Source of the DNA: Pigoraptor vietnamica
Taxonomy: Eukaryota > Opisthokonta > Filasterea
DNA length: 12,576 nucleotides
Assembly (NCBI GenBank): GCA_943704525.1
Contig: CALSCQ010000176.1
Span: 345-12,920, forward strand
Direction of reading: 5' to 3'
The notes under the pieces were generated by a model. That model had not been told where the DNA came from. It ran no database searches and was given only the letters and a program-made list of their open reading frames with translations. Both the position numbers and the translations under genes were made by a program. Positions 1-7,263 of the stretch are shown here, piece by piece. Each line of letters begins with the position of its first letter. The first letter of the stretch is position 1.

Positions 1-505
1 ATGTTATGTTATCATAGTCTCTCAACAACTCTTTAAAATGTTTGTTGAGAAATTCCTTCCCACTGTCAGAGCACACGTAGTTTACGTACGTTTTTTTCTC
101 ACTGTAAATGTCATCGAGAATAGTTTTGAAAGCACTTGTTACCAGTGGGCCACTCTTATCTTTGAGCGGAATTGCCCACGCTTTTCTGCTAAACCCGTCA
201 ATGCAGGTTAATATGTATCTATTCCCGCTGTTGTAATGAGCAAGTGGTTGGACTTCCACCAAGTCGATGAACAGTTGGTACGTGGAGTATGGACTGATGA
301 TTTTTTGATACTTCTTTTGACGTCTTACTGGCTTATGCAGTTGGTTGACCTCCGGATTACTAATGAAATTTCTAACTGTTTCGAAACTGAAATACTTTCC
401 AAGTGATTTTAGTTTATTAAAGAATTGCTTTGCAGAGGAGAGGCCGTACGCTGGATTGTAATACAACTTTTTCAGCACGCTTTCCTCAGTTTCATCGTGT
501 GACAT
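1..505 (-). CDS. rve-type DDE integrase, N-terminal part (runs off window)
   Basis: This is the first 168 codons of a retroviral-type integrase like those of Polintons/Mavericks and Mavirus, which insert the linear element into host DNA. It starts at ATG 505. The N-terminal part holds the family's HKPVRR box (residues 57-62), followed by the RNase H-like catalytic core with D81 (FIDLVEV) and D147 (CSDSGKEF). The third acidic residue, a Glu expected about 35 residues after D147, would lie outside the window, as would any C-terminal chromodomain. The gene follows the polymerase reading frame of the chimeric ORF with only six bases between stop and ATG, so it was probably co-transcribed with polB. 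The sequence equals the start of the chimeric copy at 2134. It could be the only intact integrase copy if it continues upstream. Confidence 0.88.
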   Translation of the reverse strand, partial: MSHDETEESVLKKLYYNPAYGLSSAKQFFNKLKSLGKYFSFETVRNFISNPEVNQLHKPVRRQKKYQKIISPYSTYQLFIDLVEVQPLAHYNSGNRYILTCIDGFSRKAWAIPLKDKSGPLVTSAFKTILDDIYSEKKTYVNYVCSDSGKEFLNKHFKELLRDYDNIT

Positions 506-511
506 TTCTTT

Positions 512-2134
512 TCAATCAATCTTATTGTATGTAGTAATGATATTTGTTCGAATGATGTCGTCGTTCACTGTGCTCGCATCGATCGTCCGCTTTCCATTCC
601 AACATTTGAGCATATGGTACTTGCAAGTATTAATTTTACTTTCTGCAGCGTATTCGCCCATAAATATGCTGTACTTTGGACGGTTTCTCTCATCTCCACT
701 GTACTTTCCGTCGTGGATTGTTATGGGTTTCTTTCCAGCACAAATTAATCCGATAATTGGTATGCTACTCTCGTTACGGAAATCACCCAGTCTATTCCCT
801 GTTGGAGGGTTGTATTCATTCTTTCCACCAGTAATGTAATATATACCATCCGTGTTAACGTAGCACACTCTTTCCTCCCCAATTTTGACCATTTCATCGA
901 ATAGTTTGAGACGTGCGAGGGAATTTACGTATGCAGCAATTGCAATGTTTGATTTGGAGAGAAACATATGGCTCACATCATTTTCGAGCTGTTTGGGCAG
1001 ATATTTAAACGTCACCGTGTTGTGAGACGTGGTGAGGACGGATTGGATTTCAATTTCATTTTTTCTTTCCCTCTCCTCCATCTCGTGGTACTGGTCGACC
1101 GTTTTCACTTTTACTTTTCTCACAGTCGGTCTCTTACCAAATTTTCCTGCCAACGAGTTGAGGAAACCAATCTTTATCATTTTTCGGAGGTTCTCATTGG
1201 TCGTGGACGAGCGGAGATTGAAAAATTTGTCCATATAGTCCTTAAACATAGTTTTGGACGGTTTGGTAAAGTGAAATGCTTTATAAAACTTTTTGACTTT
1301 CCATCCAAACTCCACTGCTTTCTGCACCTCGTGGAACGTGTACGTCTGTTTCGACTTTGGAGCATTATCATACACTTTCTGATTGCACAGCTGTAAACGC
1401 TCACACTGTAACGGTGAAAAATAGTTGGATGGTCTCTCACATTCTATGTCACAAATGGCGAATCCAACTGAGGACGGACGATTGATCACTACGTCATAAA
1501 TATCGTCGTGAGTAGTTATAAACTCTCCAAAGTCAGATGGTAGTTCAAATTCACACATAATGTAGGGGTAAAATGAACTGATATCGAGGTGTGTAATGTC
1601 TTTTCCCATCACGTACGGAATAAATTTGTATGTTATGTTATCATAGTCTCTCAACAACTCTTTAAAATGTTTGTTGAGAAATTCCTTCCCACTGTCAGAG
1701 CACACGTAGTTTACGTACGTTTTTTTCTCACTGTAAATGTCATCGAGAATAGTTTTGAAAGCACTTGTTACCAGTGGGCCACTCTTATCTTTGAGCGGAA
1801 TTGCCCACGCTTTTCTGCTAAACCCGTCAATGCAGGTTAATATGTATCTATTCCCGCTGTTGTAATGAGCAAGTGGTTGGACTTCCACCAAGTCGATGAA
1901 CAGTTGGTACGTGGAGTATGGACTGATGATTTTTTGATACTTCTTTTGACGTCTTACTGGCTTATGCAGTTGGTTGACCTCCGGATTACTAATGAAATTT
2001 CTAACTGTTTCGAAACTGAAATACTTTCCAAGTGATTTTAGTTTATTAAAGAATTGCTTTGCAGAGGAGAGGCCGTACGCTGGATTGTAATACAACTTTT
2101 TCAGCACGCTTTCCTCAGTTTCATCGTGTGACAT
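512..2134 (-). CDS. Chimeric ORF: integrase N-terminus fused in frame to polymerase C-terminus
   Basis: This 540-codon ORF is created by the tandem duplication. Residues 1 to about 170 are integrase (HKPVRR box, D81, D147). From F171 on it is identical to the palm and thumb of the family B polymerase: motif A DISSFYPYIM, motif B around NSLAGKFGK, motif C YVNTDG, ending TYNKID. The join falls at base 1629/1630 and keeps the frame because the unit is a multiple of three. The integrase half lacks the third catalytic acid and the polymerase half lacks exonuclease and N-terminal regions, so neither activity can be assumed. ATG 2134 lies six bases after the stop of the upstream polymerase frame, a spacing typical of this operon. 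It may be a real rearrangement or an assembly product. Confidence 0.85.
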   Translation of the reverse strand: MSHDETEESVLKKLYYNPAYGLSSAKQFFNKLKSLGKYFSFETVRNFISNPEVNQLHKPVRRQKKYQKIISPYSTYQLFIDLVEVQPLAHYNSGNRYILTCIDGFSRKAWAIPLKDKSGPLVTSAFKTILDDIYSEKKTYVNYVCSDSGKEFLNKHFKELLRDYDNITYKFIPYVMGKDITHLDISSFYPYIMCEFELPSDFGEFITTHDDIYDVVINRPSSVGFAICDIECERPSNYFSPLQCERLQLCNQKVYDNAPKSKQTYTFHEVQKAVEFGWKVKKFYKAFHFTKPSKTMFKDYMDKFFNLRSSTTNENLRKMIKIGFLNSLAGKFGKRPTVRKVKVKTVDQYHEMEERERKNEIEIQSVLTTSHNTVTFKYLPKQLENDVSHMFLSKSNIAIAAYVNSLARLKLFDEMVKIGEERVCYVNTDGIYYITGGKNEYNPPTGNRLGDFRNESSIPIIGLICAGKKPITIHDGKYSGDERNRPKYSIFMGEYAAESKINTCKYHMLKCWNGKRTIDASTVNDDIIRTNIITTYNKID

Positions 2135-2140
2135 TTCTTT

Positions 2141-3484
2141 TCAATCAATCTTATTGTATGTAGTAATGATATTTGTTCGAATGATGTCGTCGTTCACTGT
2201 GCTCGCATCGATCGTCCGCTTTCCATTCCAACATTTGAGCATATGGTACTTGCAAGTATTAATTTTACTTTCTGCAGCGTATTCGCCCATAAATATGCTG
2301 TACTTTGGACGGTTTCTCTCATCTCCACTGTACTTTCCGTCGTGGATTGTTATGGGTTTCTTTCCAGCACAAATTAATCCGATAATTGGTATGCTACTCT
2401 CGTTACGGAAATCACCCAGTCTATTCCCTGTTGGAGGGTTGTATTCATTCTTTCCACCAGTAATGTAATATATACCATCCGTGTTAACGTAGCACACTCT
2501 TTCCTCCCCAATTTTGACCATTTCATCGAATAGTTTGAGACGTGCGAGGGAATTTACGTATGCAGCAATTGCAATGTTTGATTTGGAGAGAAACATATGG
2601 CTCACATCATTTTCGAGCTGTTTGGGCAGATATTTAAACGTCACCGTGTTGTGAGACGTGGTGAGGACGGATTGGATTTCAATTTCATTTTTTCTTTCCC
2701 TCTCCTCCATCTCGTGGTACTGGTCGACCGTTTTCACTTTTACTTTTCTCACAGTCGGTCTCTTACCAAATTTTCCTGCCAACGAGTTGAGGAAACCAAT
2801 CTTTATCATTTTTCGGAGGTTCTCATTGGTCGTGGACGAGCGGAGATTGAAAAATTTGTCCATATAGTCCTTAAACATAGTTTTGGACGGTTTGGTAAAG
2901 TGAAATGCTTTATAAAACTTTTTGACTTTCCATCCAAACTCCACTGCTTTCTGCACCTCGTGGAACGTGTACGTCTGTTTCGACTTTGGAGCATTATCAT
3001 ACACTTTCTGATTGCACAGCTGTAAACGCTCACACTGTAACGGTGAAAAATAGTTGGATGGTCTCTCACATTCTATGTCACAAATGGCGAATCCAACTGA
3101 GGACGGACGATTGATCACTACGTCATAAATATCGTCGTGAGTAGTTATAAACTCTCCAAAGTCAGATGGTAGTTCAAATTCACACATAATGTAGGGGTAA
3201 AATGAACTGATATCGAGGTGTGTAATGTCTTTTCCCATCACGTACGGAATAAATTTGTCAAGCAGACCACCACGAAATGACGGCAGTATGAATTCGTATT
3301 CATCTTTCGTAAGAATTCCAATACTGTTGTGCTGCATAAAGTCCCTAAGGTAAAGAAAATGGGCATACGATTGTGCCGTGTAGTGTTCGAATGCATATAG
3401 TCCAAATATTTGTTTACACTGTTTTATACACTCGACCATATGTTCGAGTGATTTTGTATCAAACACTGACTGAAATCTCTCCAC
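2141..3484 (-). CDS. Protein-primed DNA polymerase B, palm and thumb fragment
   Basis: This 447-codon ORF (first codon GTG; the first ATG is at 3436) is the catalytic C-terminal part of the polymerase. Motif A is DISSFYPYIM (residues 91-100, catalytic D91). Motif B is KIGFLNSLAGKFG (228-240), with Ala where many relatives have Tyr after NSL. Motif C is YVNTDG (332-337): the first Asp of the usual DTD is Asn, while D336, matching the catalytic second Asp of the family, is kept. The frame is open upstream to 3502, directly after the TAA that ends the preceding fragment, so this is a continuation rather than an independent gene. Its 3' 1118 bases occur a second time in the chimeric ORF. Stop TGA is followed by AAAGAA and the integrase ATG. 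Confidence 0.85.
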   Translation of the reverse strand: MERFQSVFDTKSLEHMVECIKQCKQIFGLYAFEHYTAQSYAHFLYLRDFMQHNSIGILTKDEYEFILPSFRGGLLDKFIPYVMGKDITHLDISSFYPYIMCEFELPSDFGEFITTHDDIYDVVINRPSSVGFAICDIECERPSNYFSPLQCERLQLCNQKVYDNAPKSKQTYTFHEVQKAVEFGWKVKKFYKAFHFTKPSKTMFKDYMDKFFNLRSSTTNENLRKMIKIGFLNSLAGKFGKRPTVRKVKVKTVDQYHEMEERERKNEIEIQSVLTTSHNTVTFKYLPKQLENDVSHMFLSKSNIAIAAYVNSLARLKLFDEMVKIGEERVCYVNTDGIYYITGGKNEYNPPTGNRLGDFRNESSIPIIGLICAGKKPITIHDGKYSGDERNRPKYSIFMGEYAAESKINTCKYHMLKCWNGKRTIDASTVNDDIIRTNIITTYNKID

Positions 3485-3502
3485 AAACTCGTCAAAGTAA
3501 AA

Positions 3503-4558
3503 TTAAAGATAGATGAACTGGGACGATTTGAAACGCATTTTCACCACACCATTGTAAGCTGATGATAGCATCTCTTTCCTCTCACACTCCTCGTAATAGT
3601 CTTTATACTCCTCAGTGCTCTTTAAAACATCCTTTATGGCTGACAAGTACCCACTATTCGAGCAGTAGAATAGAAAGTTCTTTGACAACAGTGCAAATTT
3701 GACGAATTCGGGGATGGAATCGTGGACGAGTCTTGAACAGTCTTTCACGTTCAGCAAAACAACTTTGTCATCCTCAGTAATTTCGAACGCATACTCTGTA
3801 TATGATTTGGGGGGAATGACGCGAGGTTTCTGTATATAACACTTATGTTGTGACGTGTGTTCATACTCCGTATTGCAGTACTTGCATTTCAGTATTATTT
3901 TGCCAGCGTTGCACAGCGAATGATGGTTTTCGTAATGAATTTTTTCGATAAACTTGTGACAACTCTTGCAGTACGTCTGCTTATAACCCTTGCAGTACTT
4001 TGAGCTCTCGTGCTGCATTTTGCACGACAGTGAGTGAAAGGAAAGATTACACTTTTCGCAATTAAAACTAATCTTGTTTCTCTGATTATTTTTGGCTTCC
4101 AGCATATGGTCCGCATACTGGTCGAACTCGGGAAAAGTCTGAAAGCAGTACTTGCACTGGTCTCTCTCCTTACACCTGTGCACCAAGTCCTTATGAAAGC
4201 TTAGAAAGCAGTTTGGGCAGAACTTATTATTTCGTCTAACACCGATTCCAGTACTTTTTTCAGTATAAGTATGATAAGAGTACTGATTAATGAATGTTTG
4301 TGGGCTCGTGATGCAATTGTAATGCTTTCTTTCCCCATCATAGTGGATATAAATTGTTTGAATTTTCTTTTCAGCATCCTCATCATCTTTCTCATCTTCC
4401 TCCTCATCTTTTTCACTTTTATCTTTTCCGCAATGTTCATTCGTTGGTAGTATTACCTTTAACATATTAAATTTATTGGAAAGGATCACGATGCGAGTGC
4501 CTGTTTGGTTGGCAAAAGTTTGGAAATGGAGGTGAAAGTCCATCATTTCGGTGGTCAA
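3503..4558 (-). CDS. Polymerase B middle fragment: zinc-finger region and degenerate exonuclease
   Basis: This 351-codon ORF is open from 4597; the first codon listed is TTG at 4558 and the first ATG is 4546. An acidic linker (residues 48-64) separates a short N-terminal part from about six CxxC and Cys/His pairs (114-240) of the kind found in the N-terminal half of Polinton polymerases. Residues 257-262 (AFEITE) sit where the Exo I DFE motif is expected. Residues 298-309 (YCSNSGYLSAIK) sit where Exo II (HN...YD) is expected. The metal-binding Asp is absent at both sites and Asn also at Exo II. The ORF ends at TAA 3505-3503, and the same frame reopens at once into the palm domain. It is almost certainly the middle of the broken polymerase gene, not a separate zinc-finger gene. 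Confidence 0.75.
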   Translation of the reverse strand: MTTEMMDFHLHFQTFANQTGTRIVILSNKFNMLKVILPTNEHCGKDKSEKDEEEDEKDDEDAEKKIQTIYIHYDGERKHYNCITSPQTFINQYSYHTYTEKSTGIGVRRNNKFCPNCFLSFHKDLVHRCKERDQCKYCFQTFPEFDQYADHMLEAKNNQRNKISFNCEKCNLSFHSLSCKMQHESSKYCKGYKQTYCKSCHKFIEKIHYENHHSLCNAGKIILKCKYCNTEYEHTSQHKCYIQKPRVIPPKSYTEYAFEITEDDKVVLLNVKDCSRLVHDSIPEFVKFALLSKNFLFYCSNSGYLSAIKDVLKSTEEYKDYYEECERKEMLSSAYNGVVKMRFKSSQFIYL

Positions 4559-5505
4559 CTGATAACGTTTGCTGCCAAATCCCTCACCTCCTGATTCCTA
4601 TCTTTCGTGAGTCCAATTTTGACATTCCATCCGCCATTTTCACCGTCGAAACCGTACTTTTGGTTGATTGAAACGAGTTGGAGACCATAGTAAAGTGCAC
4701 GATGGGCGCACAAATCATCATTATTTTGGATGATGATGAGACCATCTTTGTAGTATGCACTACCATTTTCAATATTATGATGTGCATTTCCACCAACATT
4801 TCCACCAACATTTCCCTTCATTCGTAGACTGATGATGACCCTCAATTTTCTTATATCAATCTGTTCGTTGTAATCTGGGTTGGACTTTCTGAACAAGTGT
4901 GCGAGCACGTCACGTCCAATGTTGTAGTTCATAAGCTTTTTGGTCGAAGCGACGTTCTTATCCTCATCCCCGTCACCATAGTAAACAACAATTCTAACTC
5001 CAACAACATCACTGGAGGAGAGAACTTTTTCATTGATAAATTTGGCCATTGATGTGGCAAGTTGCACGTATTCGTTAGGATTGTTGTAATCGGAGAATGA
5101 CTTTTGAGTGAAGTTTCGTGCATCGTGAAAATTTATGTAATAGTCCTTATGATAGTCTTTCAACTCGTTCGAAAGTTGTTGTTTCGATTCGAGGCTGAAT
5201 TTATATTTTGGGGCGAAAAGTTCATCTTTCACGGTCGTTGATGAGGGTTTTGGATGATTGTTGGATGGATTGGGAGGCTTTGGAGGGGTTGGAGCAGGCA
5301 GGTTGTGAGTACCGTCCTTATTTTTCTTTGCCCTCGCCACTCGCTCACTAAAAAATTTGAGGTAGAGGTCGTTGTAGTACTCCAGTTCGTTATTAAATTT
5401 CTTTGCCCTTTTCGCAGCATCCCAAGTTGGGAATTCGTAGTGTCTTTCCTTTGCAATCTGACGCAGCATTTTCTTTCCAAAGTTGGAAAATGGGTTGACT
5501 GGCAT
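4555..5505 (-). CDS. Polymerase B N-terminal fragment
   Basis: This 316-codon ORF from ATG 5505 lies about 36 bases below a strong promoter-like motif. It has a basic N-terminus, a Pro/Asn-rich linker (about residues 70-90) and a short NVGG tandem (about 233-241, from a repeated AACATTTCCACC unit). It ends with a region containing NNDDLCAHRAL and a downstream conserved Trp. Polinton polymerases carry the same N-terminal box before their zinc region. It ends at TGA 4557-4555, where the next fragment is already open in the -1 frame; the next ATG lies nine bases after the stop. Alone it has no recognisable enzymatic motif. A separate gene is possible but less likely than the 5' part of a frameshifted polymerase. 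Confidence 0.7.
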   Translation of the reverse strand: MPVNPFSNFGKKMLRQIAKERHYEFPTWDAAKRAKKFNNELEYYNDLYLKFFSERVARAKKNKDGTHNLPAPTPPKPPNPSNNHPKPSSTTVKDELFAPKYKFSLESKQQLSNELKDYHKDYYINFHDARNFTQKSFSDYNNPNEYVQLATSMAKFINEKVLSSSDVVGVRIVVYYGDGDEDKNVASTKKLMNYNIGRDVLAHLFRKSNPDYNEQIDIRKLRVIISLRMKGNVGGNVGGNAHHNIENGSAYYKDGLIIIQNNDDLCAHRALYYGLQLVSINQKYGFDGENGGWNVKIGLTKDRNQEVRDLAANVIS

Positions 5506-5523
5506 TGTTTGGTTTGGTTTATA

Positions 5524-5555
5524 CTATACGTTTATTAAATTTTTGTCTTTAAATA
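5524..5555 (-). promoter_or_regulatory. Promoter-like module of the polymerase gene
   Basis: On the minus strand TATTTAAAGACAAAA (5555-5541) is followed by TATAG (5528-5524), about 20 bases before the ATG at 5505. The same upstream motif precedes the genes starting at 7092 and 10193 and, in weaker form, the one at 6401. Confidence 0.6.
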
Positions 5556-5568
5556 CTCTTTTAAAATT

Positions 5569-5829
5569 TCATTCAATACACTTTTGGCTCATACGTCTAC
5601 TGTGGCACGACGACCTTACATCTCTGTGAGCTATCATCTTACCCTCGTAAACAAATTTCTTTCCGCAATATGGACATTCAACTGTCTTTGGGAGCTGACC
5701 TCGTACGTTATCTGGATTGAAAGGGATGCCAAGTTTCTTACAGCGGTATCTTTCTCGGTTGTACCATAATTTACGCTCGTTGCACTTTTTCTCAGTCATA
5801 TTGTGATGGACGTAGTTTCTTATTGCCAT
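5569..5829 (-). CDS. Small zinc-binding, HNH-like protein
   Basis: This is an 86-residue protein if translation starts at ATG 5829; the frame is open further to 5892. I prefer the shorter start because a TATAG box (5848-5844) and an AACAAACG leader precede it, as for other genes here. The N-terminal half is basic and contains KKLGIPFN. A CPYC pair is followed by His and Cys residues (HRDVRSSC) that could form a zinc site. The NRERYRCKKLGIPFN pattern resembles the start of some phage HNH endonucleases, but the HNH residues are not clear, so function is uncertain. It lies between the polymerase promoter and the GC-richer filler segment and reads in the same direction as its neighbours. Confidence 0.5.
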   Translation of the reverse strand: MAIRNYVHHNMTEKKCNERKLWYNRERYRCKKLGIPFNPDNVRGQLPKTVECPYCGKKFVYEGKMIAHRDVRSSCHSRRMSQKCIE

Positions 5830-5907
5830 CGTTTGTTCCCAAACTATAAATATTGAAAACCGTGTGAGTAATTGAGTCATTGAAACACTCATTCAACAAT
5901 TCATTCA

Positions 5908-6105
5908 CTATACCTTCTTCTCCGGCTTGGTAAAGTGGGTGGTCGTGTGGGTACAGTAGTGAGCCAGTTCGGGGAGAGCCTCCAAAAGCCGGACCTTCTC
6001 AGTAATGGTGCCCGAGCGTATAATGGCCTGGATAATGTTGACTCCGGCCTTCACGTCGTCGCTCTCAGCGTCTTGAATGCTCTTGGAGGAAGCAATGGAC
6101 GCCAT
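5908..6105 (-). CDS. Short GC-richer ORF of unknown origin
   Basis: This 65-codon ORF from ATG 6105 lies immediately next to the telomere repeat. Rows 5941 and 6001 are 60% and 53% GC by count, against about 40% for the genes around, and third codon positions are mostly G or C. It is therefore likely foreign coding sequence, perhaps a fragment. The product is predicted largely helical, with a hydrophobic-basic middle (VNIIQAIIRSG, KVRLLEALPEL), and has no recognised domain. It has no promoter motif; the telomere repeat sits directly in front of the ATG. It may be the 3' part of a host or viral gene carried in during repair of a break in the methyltransferase gene. Confidence 0.4.
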   Translation of the reverse strand: MASIASSKSIQDAESDDVKAGVNIIQAIIRSGTITEKVRLLEALPELAHYCTHTTTHFTKPEKKV

Positions 6106-6401
6106 TCTTGTAGGGTTAGGGTTAGGGTTATATGTTTATTATGTTCTTTCAGTGATTCATATTCAGTCTTTGTAATGTTGGGATACTGATTGATGTGAGT
6201 AAGTTCTTTACTGGCCTCTAACAACTTTATTATATATGGGTCTGTATCACTCCCAATATATTCTTTCTTATTCCTTACCCTCCTCATAATGTGAGCATTG
6301 CCAATGAATGGTTCAATGTATATCATATTATCATATTGAGGTTGATTGAGTATGTCGAGTATGAATTGAGAATTTTTGGACTTTCCCCCTGGATAAGCCA
6401 T
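6051..6401 (-). pseudogene. D12-class adenine-N6 DNA methyltransferase, truncated
   Basis: ATG 6401 opens with AYPGGKSK, matching the N-terminal YPGGK box of D12 (Dam-like) methyltransferases. At residues 28-35 comes YIEPFIGN, the EPFxG S-adenosylmethionine-binding motif, then a basic stretch and SDTDP. Normal family members are roughly 260-300 residues and carry a DPPY catalytic motif after this point. Here the similarity stops after about 91 residues at NKHI, where the frame runs into the telomere repeat (read as TLTLTL) and then into unrelated GC-rich sequence, stopping at 6051. No DPPY motif is present and no C-terminal remainder was found to the left. The gene is therefore inactive. Such methyltransferases occur in virophages and giant viruses; its former role would have been marking element DNA. 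Confidence 0.85.
6111..6130 (+). repeat. Interstitial telomere repeat (TTAGGG, 3.3 copies)
   Basis: Twenty bases consist of uninterrupted TTAGGG-type repeats, starting TAGGG and ending TTA. They mark the exact break between methyltransferase sequence on the right and the GC-richer segment on the left. The repeat is too short to be a chromosome end but matches telomerase-type additions left at repaired breaks. Confidence 0.9.
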
Positions 6402-6464
6402 ACCATCATATGTACTGATATTATTTTTTGTTTGATTGTGTGTTTACTTTTAACGGTCATCAAC

Positions 6465-6477
6465 GTTTCTTTAAATA
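6465..6477 (-). promoter_or_regulatory. Weak copy of the TATTTAAAG promoter motif before the methyltransferase
   Basis: The minus strand reads TATTTAAAGAAAC, about 64 bases before ATG 6401. It matches the core of the motifs at 5555, 7128 and 10246 but lacks the full CAAAAA tail. Confidence 0.4.
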
Positions 6478-6765
6478 GTTGGATGGTTGATATAGATGGG
6501 ATCGTGAATACCTGCCTTTCCTCGTTTTCTTTGTTCATTCTGCTGCATAATTGAGTGGATTTTGTGTGGTTATGGTGAGTTCTGATTGAGAAAATTGTAG
6601 TGAAAAAAAAGTTTCATTCAATGTATTGACAAGGAATACTTTGAATCAAAGTTTTATTTTAATGTTTTTATTGATATGCTACTGTTTTGCCATCTGTTGC
6701 CATTTTTTGTACTTATAATTTATTCAAATAGTTTATTGTTGTTGTTAAACGTTTCTAACACTCAA
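6478..6765. other. AT-rich spacer without a supported gene
   Basis: Together with the methyltransferase leader, this stretch between the Cys-rich gene and the methyltransferase holds no ORF that looks coding. The plus-strand frame near 6676 is leucine-rich only because of poly-T runs. I see no RNA gene or repeat in it. Confidence 0.5.
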
Positions 6766-7092
6766 TCAAAAATCCACCCTAATCACGTGACAGCAGCATC
6801 CTGCGTTGTAACTGCATTCGTCGAACTCGTATTGTGCAGAATAATTCGGCCAATGCTCTGAAATGCACTCCAGCATTGCATTCTTAATCCTTTCATTGGA
6901 GCAAGTTCGCATCCGAAAATGGACTTTGGTCGTGTCGAGGATGATGTCAACACCACTACATCCATACTCTCGTTCTCTCTTAAAACGTTTGGTGAGATAC
7001 TTCTTGCATTCTCTTTTCAACTCTCTCTTATTGATTGCATTTGGGTGGCAGAGGCATCCGTTGCGTTGTTCACTAAGAGTTTGTTCGACCAT
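6766..7092 (-). CDS. Cys-rich hypothetical protein
   Basis: This 108-residue ORF starts at ATG 7092 and has one of the best copies of the shared promoter motif 21 bases upstream. The product is basic in its first half (KRELKRECKKYLTKRFKRERE) and carries about a dozen cysteines, including CLC, CSG and a CCC run near the C-terminus. This suggests metal binding or disulfide bonds. I do not recognise a family. The promoter, the direction and the AT-rich codon use agree with a genuine element gene. It lies between the methyltransferase remnant and the inverted-repeat-bounded insert. Confidence 0.6.
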   Translation of the reverse strand: MVEQTLSEQRNGCLCHPNAINKRELKRECKKYLTKRFKREREYGCSGVDIILDTTKVHFRMRTCSNERIKNAMLECISEHWPNYSAQYEFDECSYNAGCCCHVIRVDF

Positions 7093-7112
7093 TCTTTCTT
7101 ATACTACTTTAT

Positions 7113-7128
7113 TTTTTGTCTTTAAATA
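7113..7128 (-). promoter_or_regulatory. Promoter motif of the Cys-rich gene
   Basis: The minus strand reads TATTTAAAGACAAAAA, identical in its core to the motif of the polymerase gene. A GTATAAG box lies between it and ATG 7092. Confidence 0.6.
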
Positions 7129-7263
7129 GTTTGATGTTATTGGGTTTTCCGTAATTGATATAGATTAAGCTTTAGCTCTCTCCATATTTTGTGACAGTTT
7201 TTGGGGGCTTATGGTGTTATTGAGACCATAATGAAAAACGGGTGGCAGAGGAGCCATTTTTTT

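Larger units (their letters stand above)
1..3258. repeat. Exact tandem duplication, two 1629-bp units
   Basis: Bases 1-1629 recur as 1630-3258; every stretch compared by eye was identical and all ORFs inside recur at an offset of 1629. Identity stops at 3258/3259, where unit 1 continues into unit 2 (a at 1630) and unit 2 continues into polymerase sequence (c at 3259). The unit runs from the middle of the integrase gene to the middle of the polymerase gene. Its length is 543 codons, so the junction at 1629/1630 is in frame. Unit 1 begins exactly at base 1, so whether more copies lie upstream is unknown. Confidence 0.95.
2141..5505 (-). pseudogene. polB: Protein-primed family B DNA polymerase, whole broken gene
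   Basis: Three consecutive ORFs (5505-4555, 4558-3503, 3484-2141) read together like one Polinton-type pPolB of roughly 1100 residues. The N-terminal region has the family's NNDDLCAHRAL-type box, then a Cys/His-rich zinc region, a reduced exonuclease region, then the palm motifs A, B and C and the thumb. Two lesions break it: a -1 type frame change in the 40-base overlap 4597-4558, and an in-frame TAA at 3505-3503. Both sides of the TAA are in the same frame, with only six codons between it and the GTG at 3484. The parent reaction is replication of the linear element primed by a terminal protein. I infer a pseudogene; sequencing errors or unusual decoding would be the alternatives. No canonical slippery heptamer is visible at the frame change. 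Confidence 0.8.

Noticed and set aside
525-3025. Plus-strand ORFs of 104, 142 and 69 codons, each present twice
   Set aside because: They lie opposite the polymerase motifs, repeat only because of the duplication, and are rich in Phe, Leu and Ser as expected of antisense frames.
3503-4558. Independent zinc-finger transcription factor gene
   Set aside because: The Cys/His region is the one normally found inside Polinton-type polymerases, and the frame continues directly into the palm domain after a single TAA.
4558-4597. Programmed -1 frameshift joining the first two polymerase fragments
   Set aside because: The direction fits, but no X XXY YYZ slippery heptamer was found in the overlap; a mutation is simpler.
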